From assembly GCF_028389875.1 (NCBI RefSeq), contig NC_084702.1, positions 58,444,553 through 58,508,552 of the forward strand: a DNA stretch of 64,000 nt, in the 5' to 3' direction. Every line of letters begins with the position of its first letter. The first letter of the stretch is position 1. The position numbers and the translations under genes were made by a program. The notes beneath the pieces are model-generated. The model saw nothing but the letters and a program-made list of their open reading frames with translations. It was not told the DNA's origin and did not search any database. This document shows positions 13,336 to 26,649 of this stretch, piece after piece. The DNA is from Rhea pennata. Lineage: Eukaryota; Chordata; Aves; Rheiformes; Rheidae.

Positions 13336-13910
13336 GAGCATTTCTGCCAAAAGAACCTAGGGGGAAGATTGGATGATTTTTCATGTTATGTAAGCATGTT
13401 TATTTAGGGAGCTCACAGTACTGTATGTTGTATTTAGCCACATCTGTTGCAGTTCCATGATGGCCATCTGATTCCTGCCTGCGCGGGGGAAGGGGATGAG
13501 ATGCACGCTGCCTCACCTGCACTGAGCAGTTGTGTAGCTACAAACTGCAGCTGCTTTCGCGGCACGCTGCTGAGCCCTGCTCACAAGCAGGCAGATCGAT
13601 TTCAGAGATGCTGCGTGCTCACAGATAAAATCCCTCACACTCAGTCGGACGGTTACCCTGTCTGAAGGCACTTCATTTGGAAGGAGGGGGACCTCTGAGC
13701 TGCTGCAAACTCTGCACTGAGATAAAAGAGGAAACGGGCCACCCATGCTCTCGCTTACTCTGCATTCAATTAGCTTGCTTACAGATGGGCTAGCCTCGCA
13801 GAGTGGATTTGCCCACTGATTGATCTCTCAATGTAAATGAGCTCTGGTTTTAAACTCAAACCATATACATTTTTTTTCCTTGAAGCAGTTTTCTCTCGTA
13901 TTTTGCTCAG
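13336..13910. other. Unique DNA, slightly GC-rich in the centre
   Basis: Around 13480-13640 the sequence is locally richer in GC and CpG ('gcctgcgcggggg', 'tttcgcggcacgctgctg'). Overlapping plus and minus frames (13447-13665, 13513-13746) have no recognised domain. It could be a minor regulatory patch. Confidence 0.4.
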
Positions 13911-14065
13911 AGTATACTTTCCCTCTTGCCAGAATCTGCAGCGCAGTCGCACTTCAAGGCCTGCATTATCATTCTTTATATAAACAGCAGTTGCCTTGAG
14001 ATGGCCATTTGCCTCAAAATGGCTGTATTTATTTATTTCATTTGAGAAAAGTCTACAAGCTTGTC
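13911..14065. promoter_or_regulatory. Candidate conserved non-coding element
   Basis: Non-repetitive sequence with CpG-containing and AT-rich motif words: 'cagcgcagtcgcacttc', 'cctgcattatcattc', 'gatggccatttgcctc' and 'tgtatttatttatttc'. The word 'atggcc' at the start of 'atggccatttgcctcaaa' recurs closely as 'aaaatggctg'. It looks like enhancer-type sequence by texture only. Confidence 0.25.
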
Positions 14066-16836
14066 CTGCCCACTTCCTTTCTCTTTCCATCCAAGCTCTT
14101 TACACAGGGTAATTAATATTACTTCCCTTGGTAATAATGTCTGTAAAGTTTTTCCATATATTTCTGCAAGAATATGGCCAGCCAATAACAGTGAAGCTTT
14201 GAGGAAACTGAGATTCATTCATGTAATATAAAATTTAAGTTAAAAAAGAGGTTGTTCTTTTTGAATATAAGTCTGTGTTGTAGAGTATTTCTCTTCATCA
14301 TTTGCATGTTCCCTGTTGTCTTTTCAGATTTTGCTTGGAAACTTTGCCTTCTGGCTGTGGGATAATTACTCCGGGCATGGGATAATTATTTAGTGACTAC
14401 TGGCTGACTTCTCCAGAGCTAAAATGTCACCTAAACAGAACCTGAACAGGGATCTGCCACAATGAAATAGCAATAAATACAGAAGAAGCTATTAGCAACA
14501 CTAAGAACTAAAGGGAAATGATGCTTAAATACTTCAACACAATTTATTAGCAACAACTATATCTGAGAAAATCCGATAGGAATTTAGGCAGAAGAATTAT
14601 ACCCACATTCCAAAGCAGACTGGGTCAACACTTCACAACACAAAATCTCTTCTCCAAATTCTAGCTTCTGTGTGCTCAGAAAAACAGAATTGGCTAGATA
14701 ATGTGGTTCTGAATGGTTCTAATAGTTCTGAATAATCTTATCATTCTCTTCCTAAAAAAGAAAAAGATAAGTACAGCTTTTTAAATTCAGTATTGCCATA
14801 AAGCTGAAATTTGCTCTAAACAAATATGGTATTTCAGAAGAGTGCTATTTAGCATCTAATTACATTCAAATATTAACTTCATAATAAATATTTATGAAGA
14901 CAGTAGCTCATGAGTTTTACTTTACTTCTATAAAAAGCAGAATAATTCTCTTTTGGTTTATGTAAGAAATCTGGCAAGAAAATCTTTAAGATATGGTTAA
15001 AGATATTATAAATTCTTGTCACTGAGAATAACTATAAACTGGATATATATCTTTTAAAATAATAATCAGGATCATTTGTATTAAAATTATCCTTGGGTGA
15101 ACTGAATATCTATTTGTGCTGCTGTGTACCATGTTGTCTTTTACATAGCCAAAGGGGATTATTGGAAATAGTGAAACAACCCCAAACGGGTGAGAAGACT
15201 GGGTAGTTTATGGAATGATTTGGTGCAGATTTGAGGTGTTGCTAGCAGCAGACTGAAGCTGGTGCTGATCTACAGTGTGGTCTGTAGGCTATGATTGATG
15301 TCAGTGATCCCAGATCATGTTGTCTCTCATGTTTGGGAGCTGATTGCATCTCGTGTGCAATGTTTTCCATCATGCCAGGATGTACTGCTACTTCTGGTCA
15401 TGATTTAGGATCTCTGGGAAGTTTTGGGGGCAGTGGGTTAAGATGTTTATTTAGGGCATCAGTGCTGTGTCTGAATTGTTTCTTGAAGCACACTCAGAAA
15501 TAATAAAAAAATTCAGTTCCTTAGTATGGCCCTAAAACATCTTGTGATATTTCAGGAATGCTCTTAGGAAGCTACAGAAATCTTTGGTCTTCAGTTAAAA
15601 ATATCAAGCTGGCCAGATGGCATTCATAGAAGTATCTATGGAGATTTGGGATATATGTGTTTGAACCAAAATTAGAAGTTGCACATTTCTAAGAGTACAG
15701 GAGAATATGCTATGCCAATGGTTGTCCTCAGCCCTGAGGGGCAGAAGACCTGTGTACTGGGCCGATGCATAGGGCACCATAGCTGCCAAATCCTTTCCCA
15801 GAGTCCTTGTCCACCCTGTGCCAAGGCGCCCTAACTGGAGCTAAGTGCAAAACATCAATTTAAGGGGAGAGAATAGTGAAAGAAAGCAAGCAGAGACCTA
15901 GGAAAGAGGAAAAAAAAATCATCTCAAACATGCAGTGGGGCAATCTCTGTGCAAAGCATCCTCTGTATGCCAGAGCCGACCCTACCCAAATCCATGTTGT
16001 CCAGCCCCAGTGCCACTGCTGTTGTGTTTCAGACCTCCGCTGCTTCCTGCGGCCATGGGGAACTAAGCCCAGGCCACTTCCACTGCAGCTGGGTGGTGTC
16101 CTAAGGTGGTGGGGACAATCCTACCTCTCCTGAGGGAGAAGTCTGAGAGCTGACCTGCACAATGCTGAGTTCTTTGATTTCTTTTATAGCAGTACTCATT
16201 CCCATGGTTTCAATTTGCTCCAGGAGCCTGAAATAGCTTTAGGACTATGTACATGGTGTATATGGCAAAGCTACACTTCACACTGCTCAGAACAGCAGCT
16301 AGATTATAGTCATGAATTTTATATTCTGAGTTGCTCATAGTCTTCACAATAAGTCTTTTGCTGAGTAGCTGTGCCAACAGCACGTGCTTGAGAGTGTGGC
16401 CACACAGCTACGACAGATTGCCCATGTTTAGTAGCCACAAAAGTGAAGCCAGTTTTGTGTTTCCAGACAAGGACCTTTAGCAATTTTTGTGTTGATCAAG
16501 AGGTCTCTGTCCAGAAGATCCATGATGGTATTTGTTACTCTAGTCAATAATGTGTGACAGGGACATCTTCTGAAAGTTGTCATCCTTAGAAAAGCTCTTG
16601 CTGTCTGCTTAATTTTCATCAGCCCAAATTTCAGAGCCTGTCTTCTGTTATCTATTTGCCTGTTGGATTGTGGGTTGTTGGCTGTTTACAAACTGCTGGA
16701 CATGTAGTGCCTCATCTAAACAAAGAAACTACAGTACTTTAAAACTTTAACTCTCAAGGCACTTGCTTGCCCTTTGGAGGCGTTTATTGCATCTTTTCAT
16801 TTGTCTCTGATTCCTTCCTCTTACAATTTGGATTCA
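14066..16836. other. AT-rich unique DNA
   Basis: No exon or repeat family is recognised. About 14470-15120 is strongly AT-rich, with many short T and A runs, and could be a scaffold/matrix-attachment type region (weak inference). From 15291 onward only short chance frames occur. Confidence 0.5.
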
Positions 16837-16860
16837 AATATTTACTGTAATATTTACTGT
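16837..16860. repeat. 12-base tandem duplication (aatatttactgt x2)
   Basis: Two exact adjacent copies of aatatttactgt. A related 'aaatattta' follows at 16866-16874. A simple slippage product. Confidence 0.85.
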
Positions 16861-19800
16861 TATACAAATATTTAAAGCAATCCCTTTCTCCTGAAGTCTG
16901 GGAGCAGCAAAATCAACAAATGAGGGAATACTTTGAGGAAGTGAATGAAAGAACAAAAACTCACATAAAACAGCAAAGAGATGATTGCAACTGGCTATTT
17001 ATTTTCTGCAGACAGTAATGTTTCACCTTATAAAAACTAAAAGACCATTGCATACCTTCTTGTTCCTTTCATGATAAGAAGAAAAGAAAATCGCAAACAT
17101 TTTGCTGAAGAATAATAATCGAATTAGGCAGTTAGCAAAAACATATAAATGGAAGTTAACCAGAAAGCACATTTAGAGGGACAGGAGTTCAGCCAAGTCT
17201 CTTGCAAGATAAAATGTTAGTGTTCTTAATTACTAACTGTAGTATCAATCAGACGTTGACCAGATACAGTAGGAAAATTCACTGTATTTATTACCTTCTC
17301 TCCTACTACTCATCTACCACATTATCTTCTAATAATACACACAACAAACACTCTCCAGATTTTCTCAGGATCAGTTATACATATATATATATTTCAGCAA
17401 AGGGGTGGGGGCAAAGTCTATGAAAAGAGTAGTCAGTCAGTTCTAGGCTGTGGCTGATCCAGAAGCTTGTTTTCCATTTCTTTCCTAGCTTTATTCTTAC
17501 TAAATGTGTAGGTCCCTCCTTCCAATCTGGTTTTGTGAAGGCTTTATCAGCTTGCCAAATGTAGAGCAGTTCAGAGACGAAGGGCAAAGGATATCTGTTT
17601 TTCCCAGGGAAACTGTTGTGCCTGTGCACGCAACGTACCCATGGAGGAAGCTGCTCCTCCTGCTCACAGGCATGGGAGAGGTGGGCAGCTTTCTGGAGAG
17701 ATTTTCCTTACGTGCTGGCCAGTGGGGAGAAAATGTGCCCAAATGGAAACTCTGCACTTGAGGCCAGACCAATAAAACCATTTGAAGCCTTTAATGGGGA
17801 TTACATACCTGCTCCCATCTAAGCAACTACAGCCTGGAAACACTGATGTTTGGTAAGAAGGAGTGCTTACCTTTTAAGGCTTTTGCGAGATATGCCCAAA
17901 TTTACTGTCACTGCCAGACGAGGGTGCCATGCTCGGGAGGCCCTGGCTTGGGGAGGGCCAGGCCAGACTTCCAATTCCATTAAGAAGTTTGATATTTTGA
18001 CTTCTTGTTCAGATGTGGGAAGAAATATAAGTGTTTCAGTATGACACCTGTCTTGGGTAGAGAGATGAGATTTTGACCATCTTTACTGAATATGAACCTA
18101 GATGAAACAAAAAATAAGGTGACATTTCTGTGCTACCCTGAGAGACTGCAATTCCTTTACTGTAACAGATCTCCATCACAAAATCTCCTGGTATTTGAGC
18201 TCTGGAATTACTGCTTGTTGAGCAGTCTGCAGTTTTCATACATGACAGCATTTTCCTATCTTTATCATGCCAAAAATGCCTCCTAGGAGCCTTCTCTTTG
18301 AGGTCACTCTTCTATCTGGGGCTGGGATGGTGCTAGCCAGGGACTCGTCCCTCTTTTGCCTGGACAGGGAAGAGCAGACTCAGCACCGTTTACCTGGCGG
18401 TAAACAGCATGCCAGATCCTCTGCTTTCCCTTGTGCAAACAAAAACCAAAATTCAGTAGGTGTATGGCAATAAGCTGTATTTAAACTAGTGACCTACAAG
18501 GTGAAAGGCTCCATAATCCATTACTAACTTCTTGAATCATCTCTTCCTCTCATCATGAATAGTCCCATGTGGCTTTAACACTTTTTCGGATTTTTGAGCT
18601 ATATTGCAAGAAAAAAAATCTTGCAGCTTAGTAACAGCAGCAAAAGCGTTTAACCAAATAGCAGAAGAACAAAAGAAAAATGGATAAAGCATACAGAGTT
18701 TCTCTTTCACTGTTTGGCTGTCTGGCAAAAGCTCCATACGCATTTGGTTTCTGTGCTATGTTATCCAAACTTCCCGAGTGTTAGGCAGATCTTCCTTCCT
18801 GTTTGAATGTGATGCCATTTATTGAGTTCTCTACCACATTTGTAGATCATTATACAACTGGATAAATGTGAATCAACACAATCTTAGCTCAGATCACCAG
18901 TTTTCCCTCAGAAAGAATAACTTGATTATTAAAAGAAAAAGGACAAAGATGCACAGCTTCATCACATGCTTGCAATTTACTGCTACTGCTGCTGCAGAGC
19001 TATGTGGGAAAAGCAATCTCATGCCCTATAGTTCAGATCTGCAGTAGCCCATTCAAGATGTCTGAGCTCTTCAGAGCATTTGCTGGTACTGAATTAAATT
19101 TAGAGCTTTGTAAATCCGGCTTTGGATTTAGATTTGTGAGATTCACCTTTGACCTGGCTTTGGATGGAGCTTTCAGTTCCTGTCTTGTGCGAATATGTAG
19201 GCAGTACACCTTCTGTGCTACCTTTCGGCACACTAAAAGGGGATGATTTCTATGAGTCAGAGGAATACTTTACCTGTTTGTTACTATTTCAGTGTACACC
19301 ATTTGCTCTTTTCTATAAGAGAGGCTTTAAGGCATCCAGGATAAGAATAAATCTAATTGAATGGCCTTAATGCAAGCAGAAAACTGGAATAATAAAATGA
19401 AACATTGATAAGTCATGTACAAAGATCTGAGCAAGTGGATTAAGGTATCGACAAAATGTAAACCATGATAGAGAGTCAGCTGTTCAGATAGCAAAAAAGA
19501 CACGGAGTGTCAGGGAGGGTTATGTCTGCACTATTATATCTCTTGGCTTTTCCATTTCTTTCTTGGAAAGAGGTGAAGGCAAAGTTGAGGAAAAAGATTC
19601 TGGAAAACTCTATGTGAGTTAAGGCCTTGCTGGGACATTTTAACAATTAGGAAGTAAAGCCAGCCTTGCAACAACAGATGTGCTTATAGACCAGACAAAA
19701 ACTCCGTGGCCAGCACCTGAAAGCTAGCTGTTTTTTCCCCAAATTAGCACCCAGATATGGGCATATATGCAAAAAGCTGCATATCTTTCCTAATCTGGTT

Positions 19801-19977
19801 TCAAAATACTGCACTAGCTCAGCTGTCTACATTTCCTGTTCTAAAGGTTGCCAGGACAAGAGTTCTCTCTTTGATACCTTTTGGGGGACACCCTTCCATC
19901 TGTAGCAGTGATTATACTGATTAGAGCTTCCTGCTAAGCATTATCTGTCTGCTATAGAGTAAGGCTGCGCATAAGGC
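16861..19977. other. Unique DNA with a short (TA)n tract
   Basis: The only repeat seen is 'atacatatatatatatat' at about 17377-17392. Frames at 17500-17781 (minus) and 17504-17761 (plus) overlap on both strands and show no domain. No RNA gene is recognised. Confidence 0.5.
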
Positions 19978-20080
19978 AAAAAAAAAAAAAAAAAAAAAAA
20001 AGAAAGAAAAAAGAAGGAAGGAAGGAAAGGCAAATAAGTGAAATGAAATGAAAATAGTAAAATAAAATAAAATAAAATAT
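19978..20080. repeat. Compound purine microsatellite A24-(GAAA/GGAA)n-(AAAAT)n
   Basis: Twenty-four A (19978-20001) are followed by agaaag/gaagg repeats to about 20030, then after a short spacer aaatg words and (aaaat)n at 20041-20080. The plus strand is almost pure purine for over 50 bases. It may have grown from a retroposed poly(A) tail, but no retrocopy is recognised upstream. Confidence 0.93.
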
Positions 20081-21444
20081 GCCAGTAGCTAATTCTGCTC
20101 TTATAAGAAAGACAAGGGAAAATTGTAATTCTTCAGATTGTATCTGCATCGCAGACTATGAGCAATAAATTCATCTTGTTGAATCTGAGAGGAATGAAGA
20201 TGAATTAGCAGCTTTTGATCTTGATTTGAGGAGAAGCCCCTTGGGGCAAAACCTAAAAAGGGCATCCACTGACTGCAAATTTCTAAGATGCTGAGAAGTA
20301 TAAAGCACCTTCTAGAGCAGATCACAGCACATCAGTGCCCAGTGCCTGTATGCTTTCTGCCCGTGCTGCCAGCCGTGATCCAGCTGCAGGCGGGCACAAA
20401 GCAGCTGTGCCGAGGCTGGGGGTACCGGCGACCAGCCCAGGCTGCAATGCCTGTTGCAAAGCTTCTCTCAGCTATCCAGACTGCGTGAGAGGACTTAATG
20501 TATGTTTTAATCTGTGCTTCACCCTTAGCACCGTGGCTGCCTGCAGCATTGCCCTGGGGGGCTCCAGGACACGGGAACTGCTCCCAGGCTGGCCTGTCAG
20601 TAGTGGCTGATGGGCAACACTGAGGACAGGCACAGACCGGTGCTTTACTGACATACGTGACCATTTATTTCATGGCCAGCCAATTTTAATGAATTCCCAG
20701 AGATGATCACAGTCTTCCACTTTTCTCAAGCCTGCACGTGGGATGCTTTTTAAGCAATGCTAGTATGTAACGTGAATTCCTAACAGTCTCCCTTCCCTTG
20801 AAGGGAACCCTCATAGGACCACAGTTTATGTCATTTGTCTGTACATGGAGCCAACCTTTGACAAAGAGGCTTTGGTGTGGGGGGAAGGATAACGCAGAGC
20901 TGAAATGCTTCATTTATCCCTGGCTGCTTCTGACCTACTGTCTTCATAAACATGCAGTTGTGTGTGATATCGACATTAACAGGGCCATGGCATCTCGCTG
21001 CAGCTGGGTGTGCTGTTTGCACTGCCTCGGTTACCTTTTTTCCCTCATCAGGCATGGACAGCGTGAAGGTAACCAGCCATTGCTCATGCCTTTGCCTTCC
21101 CAAATCCAGCAGTCCCAGGGTCGAGCTGTGTACTGTCCAGGAGCTTGCCAGCATCCTGGTCCCAGGCGAGGAGGGTCCACCATGCACAGCACATCTACCC
21201 TTCTGCTCTTTCTCCCACCCATAGTACTGAGCACTAGCTCATTAATCCTTTCATTTCCAGTCACTTCAAATTCTTTGGGCGGGTGTCAATGGATGAAGAA
21301 AGGCTTAGGGGAGAGGCTTGGGCTTAAACACTGTCTTGCACAGCCTGGTCTGGACTGGTTTTAACAGCTGGATGGAGGCACGTGGACCTCTCTTCCCTCC
21401 TCATAAGTTCTTTTCTCTTATTGCTTAGCCTAAACATCGTTCTG
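20081..21444. other. Unique DNA, GC-richer from 20330 to 21200
   Basis: The GC-rich part carries long overlapping frames on both strands, the longest 20798-21364 (plus, 188 codons). None shows a known domain, a signal peptide or paired splice sites that I can defend. Low stop density is expected at this base composition, so I do not call a gene. Confidence 0.5.
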
Positions 21445-21482
21445 TTGTTATATAATCTGTTCTTTGTTATATAATCTGTTCT
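21445..21482. repeat. 19-base exact tandem duplication
   Basis: The unit ttgttatataatctgttct occurs twice head to tail (21445-21463 and 21464-21482), followed by a partial related word 'atattgttatatt'. The perfect identity suggests a recent slippage event that could be polymorphic. Confidence 0.9.
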
Positions 21483-24400
21483 ATATATTGTTATATTAAA
21501 ACACCGTAATTATAGGCTCCAAGTCAGACTTCAATTCAACAAAGAGCACTGCAGCAATTTAGCATTGTAGATCCACCACACAGCTCCTACATGGAGGATC
21601 CACAGTTGTATTTTCCCATACACTGTGACTCTGCAGAGTGCAGTCTGTGTGTCTTGGAGAAACATGGCAAGGGAAAATGGTAATTAAGACCCCGGTGATA
21701 TAAATAGGCATTTTGATGACTTCACTGCAGTTGTGGAGCTCTATGGATGTGCTTTATCTGGACCTGTTCTGCCAGAAGGCAAGGTGTCTTTTTCTTCCAT
21801 GAGCCCCACAGTTCCATGAAGATTTGCATACCCAGGATTTTCTTTGCTTCCAAGTTTAATAGTATAAAAGAAATCTGTCAAGGAAATGTCCTGCTCAGAG
21901 GTCACTGGGAAGAGAATAGATTTAGAGCAGAGGATGATGTAGTGCACATAAAAGTTATGGAATTGCATAAAAAATTAGGAATGGGTTTTGGATATCCTGA
22001 TAGCCAGTTAAAATGCCAAGAGCAATACAAAATAAAGCAACAACTGTGAAAAAGAGAGGAAGCATAGTACATTTGCCTTTCTTCCTGATAGACTCAGTAT
22101 TGGACTCTTCAGTGACAGTCTATTAATTTTCTGTGTGTTTTGGCATCAGAAGCCGCACACACACACACACTCTGCTGAATCTTGAAACTTAGTTTTAATG
22201 TTAAAAAGTTAAGGGTTTTCACATCACCAGTTCTTTGTGCACACTGTAAAAATATAGTTATTTTAGAATGCCCTTAAAGCTGAAGCTATTAACATCACCA
22301 TGTGGATTCCACACAGTGAAGCAGAAATCCAAAAACTCATCATCACACATCTGTCCTAGTCAAATTGTCTTACCAGGGGGAACTTCTGGGAAGCACTATG
22401 GATTCAAACAAAAAGGGGCAGACACAATGCCTCTGCTGGGTTTCGTATTATTAATGAGTGACCACCTCCCTTTATGAAGGGCTGTATGTTCTATTTTTCT
22501 GACACGCTAAAATCAAAGCTTGAACGACTCCCAGAGAACTCCCTTTTTACACGCCATGGTCTGAATCAGAGGTTTCACCCTGCTCAAGATGCGTTGGTAG
22601 CTTCCACAATGCTCCTTTTCTTTCCCTTTGCTTCAGCTCAGGCTTCCTACCGGCTCACAGGCTTTCCCTTTGCTGCACTCTTTGCATTCTTCTCTTGGCT
22701 TACTCCTGAGAGGGAATAAGTCTCTGTGTGTGTGCTTTTTTGTTTCTTAATTTGCTCTGCTGATTTATACATGATCTCTCTTTGCTACATCATTTTCTGC
22801 TATTCCCTCAAAGACTGCTTGCTGAGCTGATACCACCCCCCGTGGAGCTCAGCCACCTCTCCCCCTCCATTCCCACACAGCCCAAGAAGCAGCAAGCCCG
22901 ATGTTAAAGCAGGGCTACAGAGAGCCAGATGCTTTCTGGTGCTGCTGGCCCTGCACAGCCACATGAGTTGCTCTTCCCATTTCAGGACATGCTGTATGGG
23001 TCGCTCCTGGAGAGGATAGCATTACTTGATCTATCTGCATCCCAGCACAACTCACTATGTATTAACTGGCAGGCTTGCATAACAGTTCTCCTAATGTCAT
23101 CAGGGTCAGCCTGTACCTGTGCTGAGCAGAGGAGAAAGCAAGCCTGGCTCAAAACAGCAGGGTGCTCTGGAGCAGGGCAGTGAGAGGGGCTGTGTGTTGC
23201 CTGGATGTAGTAAATCAGAACTTGCACAGGTGGCCAGAGGAAATGTTCACCTTTTCCAGAGAGCTATCTTTGGTGTAGAAGTTGCGCAGGGGAGGTAATG
23301 CAACTAATATTTACACTTCAGAAATACCCAAACACCTCACTCAAGTTCCGACTAATCCTTGTCATGGCTCACTAACAGCCTTAAGTCAGTGATGAATAGG
23401 CTGTATAGGATGTAGTCAAATATACATTTCATAGACCTACCTTTGTTTGCTGTTCTGCTTGGTGTTCTGACATCTCTTCCTGGCTCCAGTTATGTACATT
23501 TATGAAGGCTGATTCCTTTTAGATACTATCATCAGGCCTTGGTAAGAAATAAGATTACCTTTTAGCCTCACAAAGCAACTTGGGAAGGAACTTCTTTTCA
23601 TAAAGACCAGTCTGAAAGAAGAGACAAAGATCAGTGGAAACAGAAGGTCTCTTGCATTGTATTCTCAAGTTTTGAAAGAAATTAATTTATTCCAAATCAA
23701 CATGAGAAGGGAAATTCACAAAATTGGCAGAACTAGAAGCTTCACATTTTTTCATTTAATACCCCCAAATAAGGCAGATTTCTTTTTCACCAGTAGCTAG
23801 CTGCAAGGCAGTCGCCTGTCTCTAGCAGGTAGCACAGGATGTCTCTGCTGTCAGGAGTGGGCACTGTTGAGGAGATTCATCTCCTCTTAAAACAGGTGGG
23901 ACACTTAGCTCGGACGACATATCTGGCTTTTTGATGCCAAAGTTAGACACGCTGCAAACCCTCGCAGAGCATTTTGAAATGAAGCAGGGTCTCAGGAAAG
24001 GCAGACAGGTGCTGAGGGTGGCACAGCCAGCGTGAGCAGCCACAGTTGTGCCCTGCACCACCCATCGCCCCACGCTGCACAGACAGAGGCGACGCTGCTG
24101 CAGCCCAGTGATCAGTGACCACAGAGACCGGAAAATAACTGTGAAAGTAGAAACACAGTCAAGGGTAAATACAAGCAATTTCCAGTTTGCCCAGTGCTAT
24201 GTTTACCTATTTTTCAAATAGTTGGAACAGGTGATTTTACCATATGCTTTATTTATGGTAGTCCAATGCCCAAACAGCTAAAAAACTCCATTCAAAAAAG
24301 TTGTTTCCGTCTCCTAACTCTCATAAAAATGTTTTGTGCCTATTTTCCATTTTTATTGCCTGTATTTTACAGAACCCTTTTACAGATATAATCAATCAGA

Positions 24401-25702
24401 TTTCATATTGTCTATTTCCATACATAAAATCCTACATACATAAGTCTGGACTATAGTATATGCTTATTTACTAGAAAATCAGCCTTTGAAAAATGCAGTC
24501 ATAACTTCCAGCTACTGCAAAATCTGTCTCCAGCTCTGCCAGTTAGTAAGTCTGCCTGTTCAGCCCGTAGAGCTGGGCATGTTTCAGGAACTGTCAGACC
24601 TGCTCAATAAACTGTGCTGATCTTTTCATCTTTTCGATTTCCTGAGTCATCCCACTTCTGGACCTCAGCTACCATATGGAATCCTGCTCTGTAAAATAAT
24701 CTAAAACACACTTTCAGCCCATAAATGTGTTTGTATTTATAACTACAAAGGATACTTCCTGGCAGTTCAGTAAGATTTTTTTTAAATATATATATTTTTG
24801 AATTAAAATGTCAGTTCATTTGGCATGTTATTGTGATCATACCAGCTTGATTCTCCTGCAACTTCTTATGAATAATGATGAAATTACTGCTTTAAATAGA
24901 GTATGCATCCTGATACTCGGTTAGAGACTGCTTTTAATCCCCTTGTTTTCTAGACAGTGCTTTGCTGTAAACATTTTCCTGATGTTTTAAGAGAAATTTT
25001 AAAAGCTTATAAAAATATGCTACTATATCACATTGCAAGTATTAAAAAAATTGTAAAATAATGTGTCTCATTCTCAGTGTCATTTTCATACAAGAGGAGC
25101 GTTTTTTTTCCTAGACTTCTCCTTTATTTGTATCTTACAGCAACAGTGGAATGCTGTTTTTCATTAGCTAATTGTATCTGCTTGCATATTGGTCCCTTCA
25201 GAGTAGGGTGGGAGACCACATCTGGGGTGCTTACATATTCCAGTTACTTTGCAGCTTGTATAGTCTTGATTTTGGACTTCAGTGAATAATCTGAAAATTG
25301 CACTCACTCAGTGCTGACTTAAATTATTCATTTTGCAAAAACATTTTTAGGACTTTTTATATTTCAGCTCTAAATTGCTGAATTGATCTACTTTCAGGCT
25401 CTATTCTGATGTACACATTACAGGTCATGAAAAGTAGAGAGGAGAACTCAGTGCAGGCTAAGCTAGCTGTGTTGTGCACGTGAAGAAACAAACTTCTAAA
25501 ACCTTGACCTCTAGTAGTGCACATTAGCCACAGGGTGTTTACATTGCCTCCTAGTCCAAGCTTTGAACACAGCTTGATGAGGCTGAGATGATAGAGCAGC
25601 CCCACGGAGAACTGGGTGCTGGGGCACCTTGTCAGGAACATCACACAAGCCTTGGAAATCAGATGATGAGAGAAATGTGTGCCAAGGACTTCCAGCTGTA
25701 GC
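21483..25702. other. Unique DNA, one short (CA)n
   Basis: A (CA)7-8 microsatellite lies at 22155-22170. GC is slightly raised at 23980-24110. The minus frame 25357-25923 is long (188 codons), but the peptide has no recognised domain and I see no supporting splice signals. Otherwise no repeat or RNA gene is recognised. Confidence 0.5.
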
Positions 25703-25732
25703 CCATGATAAAAATAGACCCCATGATAAAAA
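25703..25732. repeat. Short direct repeat (ccatgataaaaa x2)
   Basis: The 12-base word ccatgataaaaa is repeated within about 30 bases, separated by 'tagacc'. A small local duplication. Confidence 0.75.
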
Positions 25733-26506
25733 ATGCCTGCTCCGCAGTCAGGCAGTATGGAGTATTCCAGGAGCAGGAAGCCACCTAAATAAGGCCTTGA
25801 GGCACCCAGCAGTGCTGTCCCGTGTGCACCCTCCCATCCCCCTTGCTGAGGATGGTGGTTAATCTGGAGCTTGGGGGCAGAGATGTGCCATGTAACTGCA
25901 GTAGCAACTTCCAGAGCCTTCAAAGAGCGTTTGCTCTCCTATGTGGCTGCAACAAAAAGCTCAGAAACTTGCTTTTGCTTTTCTTAGATGATACCAAGAC
26001 GATGCCTCTGAAAGCTACGAGCCAGGTTGCTGTGGGGAGCCCCCAGGCAAGTCGGATTCCCATTGCTGTTCATTGGTCAGGAGATTTCCCAGAAGACTGG
26101 AGGGACTGTGCTTCTCTTCAGTGAGGGTGAGTCTGTGGGCAGGGATGCTGTGGTTGGGGTGTCCCATTGCCTGGGGATGATAGCACGGCCCTCGAGGGGG
26201 CTGAAACAGCTACCGCCTTAGAAGGGTCCTTTCCAATCCTGTGCTTGCTCCAGTTTCTGTTGCTACATGTGCCTGTGAGAAGCAACGGCACATCACAGAG
26301 GAGCTGCACTTCTGCAGCACAGATGTGGCAACTTGCCACGCTGGACCCACGAAGAGCAGAGGGACATCAAAAGAGCATATGCCTCACCGGCAGCCCTTGC
26401 CAAAAGCCATCTGTCCCATTTGCTCAGAGCCATATGTGCATCCAGCCCCTGGGGCTTTCTGGGAAGGAGCTCAGTTTGAGCTGGGGTGGCTGGGCACAAA
26501 GGTACA
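25733..26506. other. Unique GC-moderate DNA
   Basis: Overlapping frames on both strands (26167-26532, 26241-26591, 26293-26523) have no recognised domain. The word 'agaagggtcctttccaatcc' at 26220-26239 recalls a CR1 3' end, but the flanks do not support an element. Confidence 0.45.
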
Positions 26507-26632
26507 AGCTGCTCCCTGGGCAAAACACCTAGCTCAGTTGCCCCATCTGCAAAGTGCAGATGGGAGTGCTTTACACCAGATAAATTGTTAGAAAAGCAAG
26601 AGAGGATTAAGCGAGATAGAACACAAGGATCC
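26507..26632 (+). mobile_element. MIR/CORE-SINE-like fragment, ancient
   Basis: The order of words matches the MIR family core and 3' part: 'ctccctgggcaaaacacc' (compare the tgaccttgggcaagtcac block), 'ctcagttgccccatctgc', a short spacer with 'agtgctttacac', then 'gaggattaagcgagat'. The tRNA-derived head is not seen. MIR-type SINEs were active before the amniote radiation and survive in birds only as rare decayed fragments. Recognition is by eye, so the boundaries are approximate. Confidence 0.68.
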
Positions 26633-26649
26633 CAGTTGCACCTTGAATT

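Noticed and set aside
20798..21364. Plus-strand frame of 188 codons
   Set aside because: GC-rich patch with open frames on the other strand as well. No recognised motif.
25357..25923. Minus-strand frame of 188 codons
   Set aside because: No domain, signal peptide or splice context is recognised. Length alone is possible by chance in 64 kb.
26130..26240. Possible CR1 3' end around 'gaagggtcctttccaatcc'
   Set aside because: The preceding sequence does not follow the CR1 order and no terminal octamers follow.
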